Shown: positions 43,378 through 52,334, counted from the first letter of the stretch. The stretch is 64,000 nt of DNA from Pseudomonas sp. FP2309 (GCF_030687575.1 NZ_CP117439.1:3711501-3775500); one strand, 5' to 3'. The notes: generated from the sequence alone by a model not told the origin. Numbers and translations: made by a program.

Positions 43378-44214
43378 TTACTGGGGCATCAGCGCCGCGA
43401 TGTCGGCATCGGTGGGTGCCTGGAAGTTGTACTTCTTGAGCAAGGCCGCGTATTCCGGGGTGGCGCGGTATTTCTCAAGGCCCTCGAGCAAGGCCTGCTT
43501 GACCGTGTCGTTGCCCTTCTTTACGCCGAAGCCGTTGAGCACCGGGTAAATCAAGGTCTCGGAGGAAATCACCACGCGATTGCCGAGTTTGTCGACCACG
43601 CCACGGGCCACAGCGGCGTCGGTGATCTGCGCTTCCACGGCATGGGCCAGCAGGGCCTGGGTGGTTTGCGGGTCGGTGCTGTATTCACTGATCTGGATCG
43701 GCTTCAAGCCCTTGGCCACGCAGTATTCGGCCGACAGTTTGTTCATCTGCGCCAGCCACGAGGTGGCGCCCATGGAGCCGATCTTATGGCCGCAGAACGC
43801 TTCCGGCGTCTTGGGCTGAAAAGCACTGTCCTTGAGGGTCAGGATCGACTCGCCGCTCTTGAGGTAGGGGATCATGTCGATGACCTTGACCCGCTCGGCA
43901 GTGATGTACATCGACGAGTTGGTCACATCGAAACGCCCGGCCTGCAGGCCGGTGATCAGGTTGGGAAAGCGGGTGTCGAGGGTCTCGACCTTGCGCCCCA
44001 TGACCTTGCCCAGGCCGTCCATGAACTCGATGTCGAAGCCGGCGGGTTTGTTGTTGTCCATGTACTCGTAGGGGAAGAAGGTCACATCGGAACCGGCGAT
44101 GATCTTGCCGTCCTGCTGAAACGCCGACGCCGCCAACGAGGTCACTGCAACCGCAGCGCCCAGCAGGCACACGGCAAAGGGGCGAACACTGTTACGAAAG
44201 GCTGTCATGGTCAT
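43378..44214 (-). CDS. ABC-transporter substrate-binding protein (polar amino-acid type)
   Basis: A 278-residue exported protein with a signal peptide (cleavage near SAFQQ). The mature part is an SBP_bac_3 lobe pair: GSDVTFFPYEYMDNNKPAGF with the ligand-binding face, MGRKVETLDTRFPNLITGLQ and RFDVTNSSMYITAERVKVI. The family binds polar amino acids, opines and related molecules. I use the ATG at 44214; ATG at 44208 is also possible, as both follow a weak GCGGG site. It sits between the PhyH and aldolase genes and supplies the ABC permease-ATPase fusion. Confidence 0.9.
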   Translation of the reverse strand: MTMTAFRNSVRPFAVCLLGAAVAVTSLAASAFQQDGKIIAGSDVTFFPYEYMDNNKPAGFDIEFMDGLGKVMGRKVETLDTRFPNLITGLQAGRFDVTNSSMYITAERVKVIDMIPYLKSGESILTLKDSAFQPKTPEAFCGHKIGSMGATSWLAQMNKLSAEYCVAKGLKPIQISEYSTDPQTTQALLAHAVEAQITDAAVARGVVDKLGNRVVISSETLIYPVLNGFGVKKGNDTVKQALLEGLEKYRATPEYAALLKKYNFQAPTDADIAALMPQ

Positions 44215-44236
44215 TACCCGCAAGGTTGTAGGGAGG

Positions 44237-45109
44237 TTAGGCAGTGGCAGAGTCTTGTCCGGCCTGTTGCACGAAGAACGACGCGCCACGAGGCTTCTGT
44301 GGCAGACGCATATGGTTGGTGGTGCAGCGCACCAAGCCACTTTCTTCACCGGCCACCAGCAGGCCGGCGTGCGCACTGGGCAAGGGGTTTTCGCCGAATG
44401 GCAGCGCGTCTTCAGCGGCATACACGCTGATGAACAAGGTACGCGGCAGTTCGGTCTCGTTAGGGCTGGAGGCATGCAACAGACGGGTGTGCATGAAGCA
44501 CACGGAACCGGCCGGGCCGTAGCAGGCCACCGGTTGCCGACAATGTTCGGCCACCACGGCGTCGTCCACCGAACCGGTGAAGCGCTGCTGCTGCCAGTGC
44601 GACCACAGCGGGCCTTTGTGGCTGCCGGGGATCACGTTCAGCGGGCCGTTCTGCGGGGTCACTTCGCTGACCATCAACAAGGCGGTGACGATGTCGTCGT
44701 TGCTGTGGGGCGTGAACAGAAAGTCCTGGTGCCACTTCACTTGGGTGGCGGTGTGCGGCAGTTTCGAGTTGATCTTGCTGTGGTGAAAGCGCGTGCCGGC
44801 GGCGCCGATCAACTGCGCGGAAATCGCCGCCATGCGCGAATGCAAGGCCACGCGCTCATACGCCGGGGAAATCTCGGTGGGCGAACTCACCCGGCGCAGC
44901 GACGGGTGATCGGCGCGGTGGTCGCCTTCGAGGTCAAAGCGCGCGCGACCGTCCACGGTGGCGCCCCAGCCCTGGTCGTGGCGGCGGCTCTCTTCGACCC
45001 ACTGGTCGAAGTCGTGTTGCAGCGCGGCCACTTCGTCCATCGAGAGCACCCCTGCTACCACCAGGAAGCCGTCACGCTGGAACTGTTCGATGTGTGCTTG
45101 TTCAATCAT
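44237..45109 (-). CDS. Phytanoyl-CoA dioxygenase-family (PhyH) oxygenase
   Basis: A 290-residue Fe(II)/2-oxoglutarate dioxygenase-like protein. The facial triad is seen as HxD in VKWHQDFLF and the distal His in MHTRLLHASSPN, with the 2-oxoglutarate Arg in PRTLFISVY. It starts MIEQAHIEQFQRDGFLVVAG, typical of the family. Such enzymes hydroxylate free amino acids (as EctD does with ectoine), lipids or small metabolites. In this operon it probably hydroxylates the imported compound. The gap to the ABC gene is 27 bases. Confidence 0.9.
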   Translation of the reverse strand: MIEQAHIEQFQRDGFLVVAGVLSMDEVAALQHDFDQWVEESRRHDQGWGATVDGRARFDLEGDHRADHPSLRRVSSPTEISPAYERVALHSRMAAISAQLIGAAGTRFHHSKINSKLPHTATQVKWHQDFLFTPHSNDDIVTALLMVSEVTPQNGPLNVIPGSHKGPLWSHWQQQRFTGSVDDAVVAEHCRQPVACYGPAGSVCFMHTRLLHASSPNETELPRTLFISVYAAEDALPFGENPLPSAHAGLLVAGEESGLVRCTTNHMRLPQKPRGASFFVQQAGQDSATA

Positions 45110-45136
45110 GTGGAGTTGTCCTGAACGTTAGAGAGA

Positions 45137-46654
45137 TCACGCCAGCGAGACGTCCTTGAGGAACGCCTCCACGCGTGGGTTGTGCCCGCTGCGCAAGGCG
45201 CCTGGCGTGTCATCGCAGACCACGCGCCCCTTCTCCATGAACACGATGCGATCGGAGACCTTGAACGCGAAGTTCATCTCGTGGGTGACGATCACCATGG
45301 TGATGCCCTCCTCGGCCAGGGCCTCGATCACTTGCAGCACTTCGTTGACTTTTTCGGGGTCGAGCGCCGAGGTCGGCTCGTCGAACAACATGATTTGCGG
45401 GCGCATCATCAAGGCCCGGGCGATGGCCACACGTTGCTGTTGACCGCCGGACAACTGGTGCGGGTACTTCCAGGCGTGATCGAGCATGCCGACCTTGTGC
45501 AGCAGCGCGTAGGCCTGTTGCTTGAGCTCATCGGTACGGCCCAGGCGGTGGTATTTCGGCGCCATCAGCAGGTTGTCGAGCACGCTCAAATGCGGGAACA
45601 GGTTGAAGCTCTGGAACACCATCCCGATGTTCAGGCGGTGCTCGGCGTGCTCGATGTACTGGGGCTTCTGCGCACCGACTTTGCTCAGGCGAATGAACGG
45701 CAGGCCGTTGATATGAATCTCGCCGTTATCCAACTGCTCCAGGCCGTTGAGCAGGCGGATCAGCGTAGTCTTGCCCGAGCCAGACGGGCCGATCACCGAC
45801 ACCACCTCACCCGGCTGCACCTGCAGGTTGACCGAGCCGAGCACCTCGATGTCGTTGTACGCCTTGTGCAACCGCGAGGCTTGCAGCGCCGCCGCGCCGT
45901 TACTTTCCGGGCGTTGCAGGACCGTGCGTTGTTGAGTCGCCAGGGCGAGCACCTGGGCGTCGGGCACGCGGGACACGTTACGCGTGTTCACATCGAGAAA
46001 GCGCTCCAGGCGTTTGAGCAAAAAATCGAACACGGTGACGATAAACACGTAGAAGAACGCCACCGCCGCCATGGTTTCGATCACTAAAAAGTTCTGCGAA
46101 TACAGGCGCTGGCCAACCATCAGAATCTCGGTGAGGGAGATCACCGACACCAACGAGGTCAGCTTGACGATGGAGATGTATTCGTTGGCCAGCGCCGGCA
46201 ATGCCACGCGCAGCGCCTGGGGGATCACCACGCGCCATTGGGTGCCGAAAAACCTCAGGCCCAACGCCCGCGCCGCCTCGCCCTGGCCTTTGGGAATCGA
46301 GAGCAGACCGCCGCGATGAATCTCGGCCACGTACGCCGTCTCGCAGATCACCAGCGCCAACAGGCCGGACCAGAACGGGTCGGCCAGCACCGCCGAGGTA
46401 CCCGGCAACGCCTGGGGCAAGTTGTAGATAAAGATCAGCAGCACCAGCAGCGGCAAGCTGCGGAACAACCAGATGTACCCACGGGCCGGCACACTGAGCA
46501 CGGCGTGTTTGGACTGTTTGGCCAGCGCCAGCAAAAAGCCCAGGCCGATGCTCAAGAGCCAGGTGAGGGTACTGAGCTTGATCACCGTCCACGTCGCACG
46601 CCAGAACTCGGCATCGTCCAGCAAACCAAACAGGTAATTCCAGTCGAATGTCAT
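45137..46654 (-). CDS. ABC transporter permease-ATPase fusion (polar amino-acid type)
   Basis: A 505-residue protein joining two usually separate subunits. Residues 1-250 form the HisM/GlnP-type permease (EAARALGLRFFGTQWRVVIP and the following TSLVSVISLTEILM). After a linker, residues about 255-505 form the ATPase with Walker A GPSGSGKTT, signature LSGGQQQR and Walker B IMLFDEPTSALDP. The frame is open from 46732, but the ATG at 46654 follows AAGG. It is the first gene of the six-gene operon. One fused chain presumably dimerises to give the complete transporter. Confidence 0.92.
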   Translation of the reverse strand: MTFDWNYLFGLLDDAEFWRATWTVIKLSTLTWLLSIGLGFLLALAKQSKHAVLSVPARGYIWLFRSLPLLVLLIFIYNLPQALPGTSAVLADPFWSGLLALVICETAYVAEIHRGGLLSIPKGQGEAARALGLRFFGTQWRVVIPQALRVALPALANEYISIVKLTSLVSVISLTEILMVGQRLYSQNFLVIETMAAVAFFYVFIVTVFDFLLKRLERFLDVNTRNVSRVPDAQVLALATQQRTVLQRPESNGAAALQASRLHKAYNDIEVLGSVNLQVQPGEVVSVIGPSGSGKTTLIRLLNGLEQLDNGEIHINGLPFIRLSKVGAQKPQYIEHAEHRLNIGMVFQSFNLFPHLSVLDNLLMAPKYHRLGRTDELKQQAYALLHKVGMLDHAWKYPHQLSGGQQQRVAIARALMMRPQIMLFDEPTSALDPEKVNEVLQVIEALAEEGITMVIVTHEMNFAFKVSDRIVFMEKGRVVCDDTPGALRSGHNPRVEAFLKDVSLA

Positions 46655-46795
46655 CGTCGCTGCGCCTTGCAGAAAAAGAAGTGGGTCTGCCTCGATGGAA
46701 CGAGAGTCGTGGCGGCGGGGCCTTGGGGTCAATTCGTAAAAGCCGGGGCACTGGGTAGGCAGAACCTATGCAGGCCTGAGCGGGCCGAAACTCAG

Positions 46796-46822
46796 TGTGG
46801 GAAGGCGCTTACCCCTCCCACA
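46796..46822. repeat. GC-rich palindromic repeat
   Basis: TGTGGGAAGGCGCTTACCCC followed by TCCCACA is an imperfect palindrome of the same type as that at 40694-40720. It lies between the LysR gene (ending at 46876) and the ABC operon start, so it could end lysR transcription. Confidence 0.65.
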
Positions 46823-46875
46823 TTTGGTGCACGCTTGAAGTCGCCGCATTGCGCACGCCACTTATCAGTGCAGCC

Positions 46876-47853
46876 TCAGCTCACATCACTCAATACCCGC
46901 ACCGCATGCGGGTCGAAAAAGCTCGGCGGCGCCATGCCGGGGATGTACTGGTCGGAGACAAACAGGCGGCAACGCTCGGCAAATGCTGACACCACCCGGG
47001 ACAACTGGGTGTTGCTGGCCGTGGCGTACCCCAGTTTCATCGGCCGATGCGCACCCGCCAGGCGCAGGCGGATCACGCGTTTGCCATCCTGGGACATGTT
47101 CGATTTGGGCCGCGCATTGGCGAACGAGTAACCGATCCCGTTGCCCACCATGGCGCGCACGGTTTCCAGGTTGGTGGAGCGCATGATGATGTTCGGCGTG
47201 GTGCCTGCCTGGATAAACAGGCTGAGGAAATAGTCACGGCTCCAGGGCGTGTCAAGCAGCACCACCGGGTACGCCTCCAGGTCCTGCATGCTGACCGCCG
47301 GCAGACTCGCCAACGGGTGGTACTCGCCGACCATCACATAGGGTGGCAGGTGCGCCAGGGGCTGGAAGTCGATGTCCGGGCTGCTCACCAGGTCGTAGGT
47401 CAGGGCGATATCCAGCTCGCCGCTGCGCAGTTTTTCCAGCAGTTCTTCGTGATTGCCCTCAGCCTGGGTCAGGCGCACGCCGGGAAATGCGCGGCCGAAA
47501 CCGAACACCAGCTCCGGGGTGATCATCGGCGCCAACGACTCAAGACACCCTACCCGCAACGGCCCGCGCACCGTATTCAAGGATTCCGAGGCGATGGTGT
47601 AGAGGTTGCTCATCTGCTCCAGGATCTGTTTGGCTTCCTGCATCACCAGGCGTCCCACCGCCGTCAGCGAAATGCCCTGGGCGTGATGGCGGACAAACAG
47701 CTGGATGCCCAGCTCGGCCTCCATATGGGTGATCGCCGCCGAGATCGACGGCGACGACACATGGATGCGCTCGGCCGCCGCACTGATGCTGCCCGCCTCG
47801 CCCGACGCCACGAAATACTCCAGTTGACGCTGAGTAATACGACTGAGCATCAC
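46876..47853 (-). CDS. LysR-family transcriptional regulator
   Basis: A 325-residue regulator. The winged helix occupies residues 1-62 (RQLEYFVASGEAGSISAAAE, then SSPSISAAITHMEAELG) and the effector-binding domain starts near residue 90 (GPLRVGCLESLAPMITPELV). It lies upstream of the ABC/PhyH operon on the same strand, separated by 221 bases, and is divergent from the RidA gene at 48034. This position makes it the likely regulator of both sides. Confidence 0.93.
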   Translation of the reverse strand: MMLSRITQRQLEYFVASGEAGSISAAAERIHVSSPSISAAITHMEAELGIQLFVRHHAQGISLTAVGRLVMQEAKQILEQMSNLYTIASESLNTVRGPLRVGCLESLAPMITPELVFGFGRAFPGVRLTQAEGNHEELLEKLRSGELDIALTYDLVSSPDIDFQPLAHLPPYVMVGEYHPLASLPAVSMQDLEAYPVVLLDTPWSRDYFLSLFIQAGTTPNIIMRSTNLETVRAMVGNGIGYSFANARPKSNMSQDGKRVIRLRLAGAHRPMKLGYATASNTQLSRVVSAFAERCRLFVSDQYIPGMAPPSFFDPHAVRVLSDVS

Positions 47854-47892
47854 ACCTGCCCCTCAACAATGACTGTGCAAGCAGCTTTGCAG

Positions 47893-47918
47893 GGTTCGTG
47901 CCGGGTACCCGGCGAACC
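47893..47918 (+). promoter_or_regulatory. Palindrome in the lysR/ridA divergent region
   Basis: GGTTC and GAACC enclose GCCGGGTACCCGGC, giving a 5-bp plus 6-bp stem with a two-base bulge and a GGGTACCC centre. Lying between divergent lysR and ridA, it may be a regulator site or a stem in the leader. I cannot decide between them. Confidence 0.35.
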
Positions 47919-48033
47919 GATGGGGACTACGGGCTTCGGTTTTTCCTAAGCACTACCCCGCACAAATGCTGGTTTCGCCGCAACGGAGGCGGTGTGAAGC
48001 TGGCCCCATTCCGCTCACCACGAGTTGCCCGCC

Positions 48034-48456
48034 ATGCCGACCCACACCCGCATCCGCATGTTCAACACCAAACAAACCTACCCCAACCAGGCGCTGGACA
48101 ACGACCTGTGCCAGGCCGTGCGCGCCGGCAACACCATCTACGTGCGCGGCCAGATCGGCACCGATTTCGCCGGTAATCTGGTCGGCCTCGGCGACCCGCG
48201 GGCCCAGGCCGAACAAGCGATGAAAAACGTCAAGCAACTGCTTGAGGAAGCCGGCTCCGACCTGTCGCACATCGTCAAGACCACCACCTATTTGATCGAC
48301 CCGCGCTACCGCGAGCCGGTGTACCAGGAAGTCGGCAAGTGGCTCAAGGGCGTGTTTCCGATCTCCACCGGGTTGGTGATCTCAGGCCTGGGCCAGCCGG
48401 AATGGCTGATGGAAATCGACGTGATCGCCGTGGTGCCGGACGACTGGAACGTATGA
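48034..48456 (+). CDS. RidA-family enamine/imine deaminase
   Basis: A 140-residue protein of the YjgF/YER057c/RidA family: NTIYVRGQIGTDFAGNL, then AQAEQAMKNVKQLLEEAG and HIVKTTTYLIDPRYREPVYQ. RidA enzymes hydrolyse reactive enamine/imine intermediates from PLP-dependent or oxidative reactions on amino acids. I choose the ATG at 48034; a later ATG at 48058 would shorten it by eight residues. It precedes the dehydroquinase-like gene by 47 bases and is divergent from the LysR gene. A role in the same catabolic pathway as the minus-strand operon is inferred. Confidence 0.88.
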   Translation: MPTHTRIRMFNTKQTYPNQALDNDLCQAVRAGNTIYVRGQIGTDFAGNLVGLGDPRAQAEQAMKNVKQLLEEAGSDLSHIVKTTTYLIDPRYREPVYQEVGKWLKGVFPISTGLVISGLGQPEWLMEIDVIAVVPDDWNV

Positions 48457-48503
48457 AAGCAGCCACCTGGTGCTGACCGTCGCCGAATGACCTGGAGCCA
48501 CCG

Positions 48504-48944
48504 ATGACCCACCGCGTGTATTTCCTCAACGGGCCCAATGCCAATCTCTACGGATTGGACAAACACGGCACCTACGGCAGCGAAAGCTTTGCCGGCATCG
48601 AAGCGCGCTGCCAACGCCACGCCACGGAACTGGGCCTGAGCCTGGACTTTCGCCAGAGCAACCACGAGGGCGTACTGGTGGACTGGATTCAAGAGGCGCG
48701 GTTGCACGGCGACGCCCTCGTGATCAACGCCGCCGGCCTCAGCTACAGCTCGGTGCCGATCCTGGATGCGCTGCTGGCGTTCGACGGCCCGATTATCGAG
48801 GCGCACATGAGCAACCTCTGGCAGCGCGAGGGTTTCCGGCATCACTCCTATGTCTCCAAGGCCGCCACCGGTGTGATCGCCGGGCTCGGGGCGCTGGGGT
48901 ATGAACTGGCACTGACGGCCGTGGCCCGTCTGCTCGGACCCTGA
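48504..48944 (+). CDS. Type II 3-dehydroquinate dehydratase-like protein
   Basis: A 146-residue flavodoxin-like protein. It has the AroQ pattern NGPNANLYGL, the mobile-loop Tyr in GTYGSE, ESRQSNHEG-like FRQSNHEGVLVDWI, EAHMSN with the general-acid His, and GFRHHSYVSKAATGVIAGLG. Compared with AroQ the substrate loop reads INAAGLSYSSV instead of the usual INPGAYTHTS, so substrate specificity may be altered. Typical AroQ acts on 3-dehydroquinate. Next to ridA and divergent from a catabolic lysR, this is more likely a paralogue with a catabolic role than the shikimate enzyme. Confidence 0.85.
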   Translation: MTHRVYFLNGPNANLYGLDKHGTYGSESFAGIEARCQRHATELGLSLDFRQSNHEGVLVDWIQEARLHGDALVINAAGLSYSSVPILDALLAFDGPIIEAHMSNLWQREGFRHHSYVSKAATGVIAGLGALGYELALTAVARLLGP

Positions 48945-48990
48945 AGGTATGGCCTGCGAATTTTTTGCGGGCGAGCCTGGTTTTGGGGGT

Positions 48991-49027
48991 GAACGGGCTT
49001 GCCCGGCTCACTGCAACAAGCCCGTTC
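48991..49027. repeat. REP-like inverted repeat
   Basis: GAACGGGCTTG and CAAGCCCGTTC form an 11-bp perfect stem with a 15-base loop containing another palindromic half (CCCGGCTCACTG). It resembles degenerate REP elements and lies between the dehydroquinase-like gene and the monooxygenase gene, where it could act as a terminator. Confidence 0.65.
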
Positions 49028-49112
49028 TCAACCCCACAACAAGCACGCCAGCCCCGAGAACGTTGCTTTTACCTGTATTCAAAACCGTACAACTCACTTC
49101 CAGGAGCCGCCC

Positions 49113-50360
49113 ATGTCAGTAGAAACCATCAACACCCTGGTCGTCGGCGCCGGCCAGGCCGGCGTCGCCATGAGCGAACACCTGTCCCAGATGGGCGTGC
49201 CGCACATCGTGCTCGAACGCCACCGCATCGCTGAACGCTGGCGCTCGGAGCGCTGGGACTCCCTCGTCGCCAACGGCCCGGCCTGGCACGACCGCTTCCC
49301 CGGCCTGACCTTCGAAGGTATTTCCCCCGAAGCCTTTGCGCCCAAAGAGCGCATGGCTGACTACTTCGAAGCTTACGTCGACAAATTGAACGCCCCGGTA
49401 CGCACGGGCGTAGAAGTCCAGCAAGTGGAACGTCACGTGGGTCGCCCCGGTTTCAAAGTCACCACCTCCGCCGGTGTGATCGAAGCCGCCAACGTCGTCG
49501 CCGCCACCGGCCCCTTCCAACGTCCGTCGATCCCCGAGATTGTCCCCACCACCGCACCGATTCACCAACTGCACTCCTGCACCTACAAAAACCCCGGCCA
49601 ACTGCCCGAAGGCGCGGTATTGGTGGTGGGCGCCGGCGCGTCCGGCTCCCAAATCGCCGAAGAACTGCAAAAAGCCGGCAAAACCGTGTACCTCTCGGTG
49701 GGCGAACACTACCGCCCGCCCCGCGCTTACCGCAGCCGCGACTACTGCTGGTGGCTGGGGGCTTTGGGTTTGTGGGACGAAGTGAAGATCCAGCCGAAGA
49801 AAAAGCACGTAGCGTTCGCGGTCAGTGGCTACGAGGGCGGCAAGACCGTTGATTTTCGTCGCCTGGCCCAGCAGGGCGTCACCCTGGTGGGCGTGACCAA
49901 GGCGTGGAACGAAGGCGTGATGACTTTTCAGCCGGGGCTGGCCGACAACATCGCCGAAGGCGATCGCGCCTATTTTGAGGTACTGCGTGATGCGGACGCG
50001 TATATCGAGGCCAACGGGTTGGCGTTTCCACCGGAACCGTCCGCGTGGGAATTATTGCCAGACCCCGAGTGTTTGGTTAAGCCGATCCTGAGCCTGGATC
50101 TGGCTGAGGCCGGGGTCACCACCATCCTCTGGGCCACCGGTTTCACGTTCGATTTCAGCTGGCTGAAAGTGGCTGCGTTTGATGAAAAAGGCGAGCCGTT
50201 CCACAAACGCGGAATTTCGGCAGAGAGTGGCATCTACTTTTTGGGGCTGCCGAACCTAGTGAACCGTGCGTCGTCGTTTATCTACGGGGTATGGCATGAC
50301 GCGAAATATGTGGCCGACCACATTGCCCTGCAGAACGCCTACATGGCCTACAAGCAGTAA
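49113..50360 (+). CDS. Flavin-containing monooxygenase-like protein
   Basis: A 415-residue flavoprotein. The FAD-binding Rossmann motif is VVGAGQAGVAM at the N-terminus and the NADPH motif is VVGAGASGSQIAEEL near residue 175. LWATGFTFDFSWL near the end is the usual ATG motif. Related enzymes are Baeyer-Villiger or N-hydroxylating monooxygenases. The frame extends to 48999, but the ATG at 49113 has CAGGAG upstream. It may belong with the neighbouring catabolic region, but a REP-like repeat separates them, so I leave its substrate open. Confidence 0.85.
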   Translation: MSVETINTLVVGAGQAGVAMSEHLSQMGVPHIVLERHRIAERWRSERWDSLVANGPAWHDRFPGLTFEGISPEAFAPKERMADYFEAYVDKLNAPVRTGVEVQQVERHVGRPGFKVTTSAGVIEAANVVAATGPFQRPSIPEIVPTTAPIHQLHSCTYKNPGQLPEGAVLVVGAGASGSQIAEELQKAGKTVYLSVGEHYRPPRAYRSRDYCWWLGALGLWDEVKIQPKKKHVAFAVSGYEGGKTVDFRRLAQQGVTLVGVTKAWNEGVMTFQPGLADNIAEGDRAYFEVLRDADAYIEANGLAFPPEPSAWELLPDPECLVKPILSLDLAEAGVTTILWATGFTFDFSWLKVAAFDEKGEPFHKRGISAESGIYFLGLPNLVNRASSFIYGVWHDAKYVADHIALQNAYMAYKQ

Positions 50361-50374
50361 GCAAAACTGCGTCG

Positions 50375-50409
50375 CTGGAGTGGCCGCGTGAGCATGGCGG
50401 CCTCTCCAG
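50375..50409. terminator. Bidirectional terminator-like hairpin
   Basis: A 13-position stem with one T-T mismatch (left 50375-50387, right 50397-50409, loop of 9) lies between the convergent monooxygenase and MscS genes. The stem is GC-rich. No T run follows. Confidence 0.6.
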
Positions 50410-50426
50410 AAGCGTCGGCAACGCGA

Positions 50427-51554
50427 TCAGGCATGTTCGGCGCGCGTTGAATGCTGTAAGCGCGAAGGCACGGGTGCAGCATCAGGCAATGACGCCACAT
50501 GCACGGTGCGCGAGGGGAAGGCAAACGAAGCGTCAAGATCTGCCACCGCTTCCATGATCTGCAAGTTGATCCGCTGCTGAACATCCATGTACACGTTGTA
50601 GCTCGCGTCCAGGACGATATAGACCGTTTCGAACTCCAGCGCACTTTCACCAAAGCTCCTGAAGTGACACCGGTCAAACCGGGCCAGTTCTTCATTACGG
50701 ATGATGGCTTCCACCTGCTGCGTAACCTGCCGGATCTGGTCGGGCGAGCATTCATAGGTCAGGCGAAACTCGAACACAATCCGGCGCTCCTGCAGGCGCT
50801 TGTAGTTTTGAATGGTGCTGCCGATCATGTCGGCGTTCGCCATCACGATCTGTTCGCCACCCAGGCTGCGGATGCGCGTGGTCTTGAGCCCCACGTGTTC
50901 GACCGTCCCGGCGAGCGCACCTACCACAATGAAATCGCCCACTTCAAAGGGCTTGTCGACGGCAATCGACAGCGAGGCGAACACATCGCCCAGGATGTTC
51001 TGCACCGCCAGCGCTACGGCGATACCGCCCACCCCAAGGCTGGCGACGAACGCGGTGATGTTGACGCCCAGGTTCGACAACATGGCGAGCAGGATCACCG
51101 TCCACAACAGCACCTTGACGCCCCACAGACTCAAGGTGGCCAGGGCACTGGTTTGAAACGCACCGTTGGTGCTGTGCCGAGAGAAATAACGGTGCAGCCC
51201 CAGCGCCAGGGCGCGGTTGGCCCAGAGCCCGATCTGCAACGCCGCCACTACAAACCACAGGCTGCTGACCCGACCGAGCCAGCGCTCCGGCAAGTCCAGC
51301 AAGCCGATACCCACCAGGATCGAGGCCAACAACAGCAAGGTGGTGCTGGTGGCCGACAACACTTCGCTGGCCATGAAACTCAAATGCCGATTGCCGGCGG
51401 ACGCCCTGGCCTGGACCTTGCGGAACACAAAGCCGATCGCGGTCCGGGCCAACAGGTAGCTCAGTGCGGCGGCGCACAAGGCCAGGGCCCAGTTCGCCAG
51501 TGAAATGCCTAACAGTGTGTACGTGGTGAAAAATCCTGCGAAATCCTCAGTCAT
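50427..51554 (-). CDS. MscS-family mechanosensitive ion channel
   Basis: A 375-residue membrane protein with about five helices, the last of which is the pore helix (TAFVASLGVGGIAVALAVQN) and is followed by the MscS beta domain (GDFIVVGALAGTVEHVGLKT, GEQIVMANADMIGSTIQNY). It releases solutes when osmotic tension rises. The open frame extends to 51692, but the ATG at 51554 follows AGGGGG. The C-terminal domain is short and looks complete. Confidence 0.92.
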   Translation of the reverse strand: MTEDFAGFFTTYTLLGISLANWALALCAAALSYLLARTAIGFVFRKVQARASAGNRHLSFMASEVLSATSTTLLLLASILVGIGLLDLPERWLGRVSSLWFVVAALQIGLWANRALALGLHRYFSRHSTNGAFQTSALATLSLWGVKVLLWTVILLAMLSNLGVNITAFVASLGVGGIAVALAVQNILGDVFASLSIAVDKPFEVGDFIVVGALAGTVEHVGLKTTRIRSLGGEQIVMANADMIGSTIQNYKRLQERRIVFEFRLTYECSPDQIRQVTQQVEAIIRNEELARFDRCHFRSFGESALEFETVYIVLDASYNVYMDVQQRINLQIMEAVADLDASFAFPSRTVHVASLPDAAPVPSRLQHSTRAEHA

Positions 51555-51821
51555 GCAAACCCCCTTTTGAAGCCTGTGACGGCCCACGCGTTGTCGCGCA
51601 GCACCAGCCGCAGCCAGGTAAACGCCAATTGAGCGGGCTTTGCCGTCAAGTGGCCTGTCTGGGTTAGGCGCCTTGAGGGGGCCACTGTTCAATCAAATGT
51701 CAGGTGCGTCGGACTGCGCGACAGTTCTGTAGAACAGGCGGGGTTGCCGTAGAATGCGCGCACCTCTAGGGCGGCACGTCAGCCGCTGGATGGACCCATT
51801 CCACTGATCAAGGATGTCTCG

Positions 51822-52334
51822 ATGCGCACCCCCCCTTCCCTGCTGATGCTTGCCCTCGTCGCCAGCCTGCTCAACGGCTGCGCCTCTACTATGCCCTCCG
51901 GCAGTTATTTGAGCACGGCACAAAGCGTGGTGTCGGACCGCGCGGATATGGACTTCAAAGATGGCGGCGTCTATTTCAAAGTCTCGCACAACACCGCTTC
52001 CGCCCCTCAGTTCAGCGAAAGCTTGAACGCCTGCGTTCAATCTCAAATAATTTACTACCAACAGAATGGTCAGGGCGTGCAGGTCTTCCGCTCACTGGGC
52101 TACTCCGAAGCACAAATCATCAACGAGGGCAGCCGCCTGTGTATGGAAAGCAAGGGCTGGGGGCTCTACAGCGTAATTGCCAGCCAACTGCAACGGATCA
52201 GCCATCGGGGCGAGCGTTATGCCGCGATGTCCGAGGCAGAGCTTAAAAGCACGCGCAATCTGGTGGCCAGCCAGCGCGAGTGGTACCTGCGCTACGCCCC
52301 CGACGTGTTGGCGGTGGGTGATTTGGAAAGATAA
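51822..52334 (+). CDS. Putative lipoprotein (170 aa)
   Basis: A 170-residue protein with a signal peptide and lipobox LLNGC (Cys at about residue 20). The mature part is rich in Ser and Gln, with a pair of cysteines (LNACVQSQ, SRLCMES) that could form a disulfide. AAGGA precedes the ATG. It is followed after 3 bases by a membrane-protein gene, and the two are probably one unit with the frameshifted gene after them. Function unknown. Confidence 0.78.
   Translation: MRTPPSLLMLALVASLLNGCASTMPSGSYLSTAQSVVSDRADMDFKDGGVYFKVSHNTASAPQFSESLNACVQSQIIYYQQNGQGVQVFRSLGYSEAQIINEGSRLCMESKGWGLYSVIASQLQRISHRGERYAAMSEAELKSTRNLVASQREWYLRYAPDVLAVGDLER

Noticed and set aside
48504..48944. Calling this gene aroQ of the shikimate pathway
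   Set aside because: The loop INAAGLSYSS differs from AroQ, and the gene lies with catabolic genes, so I left the symbol empty.
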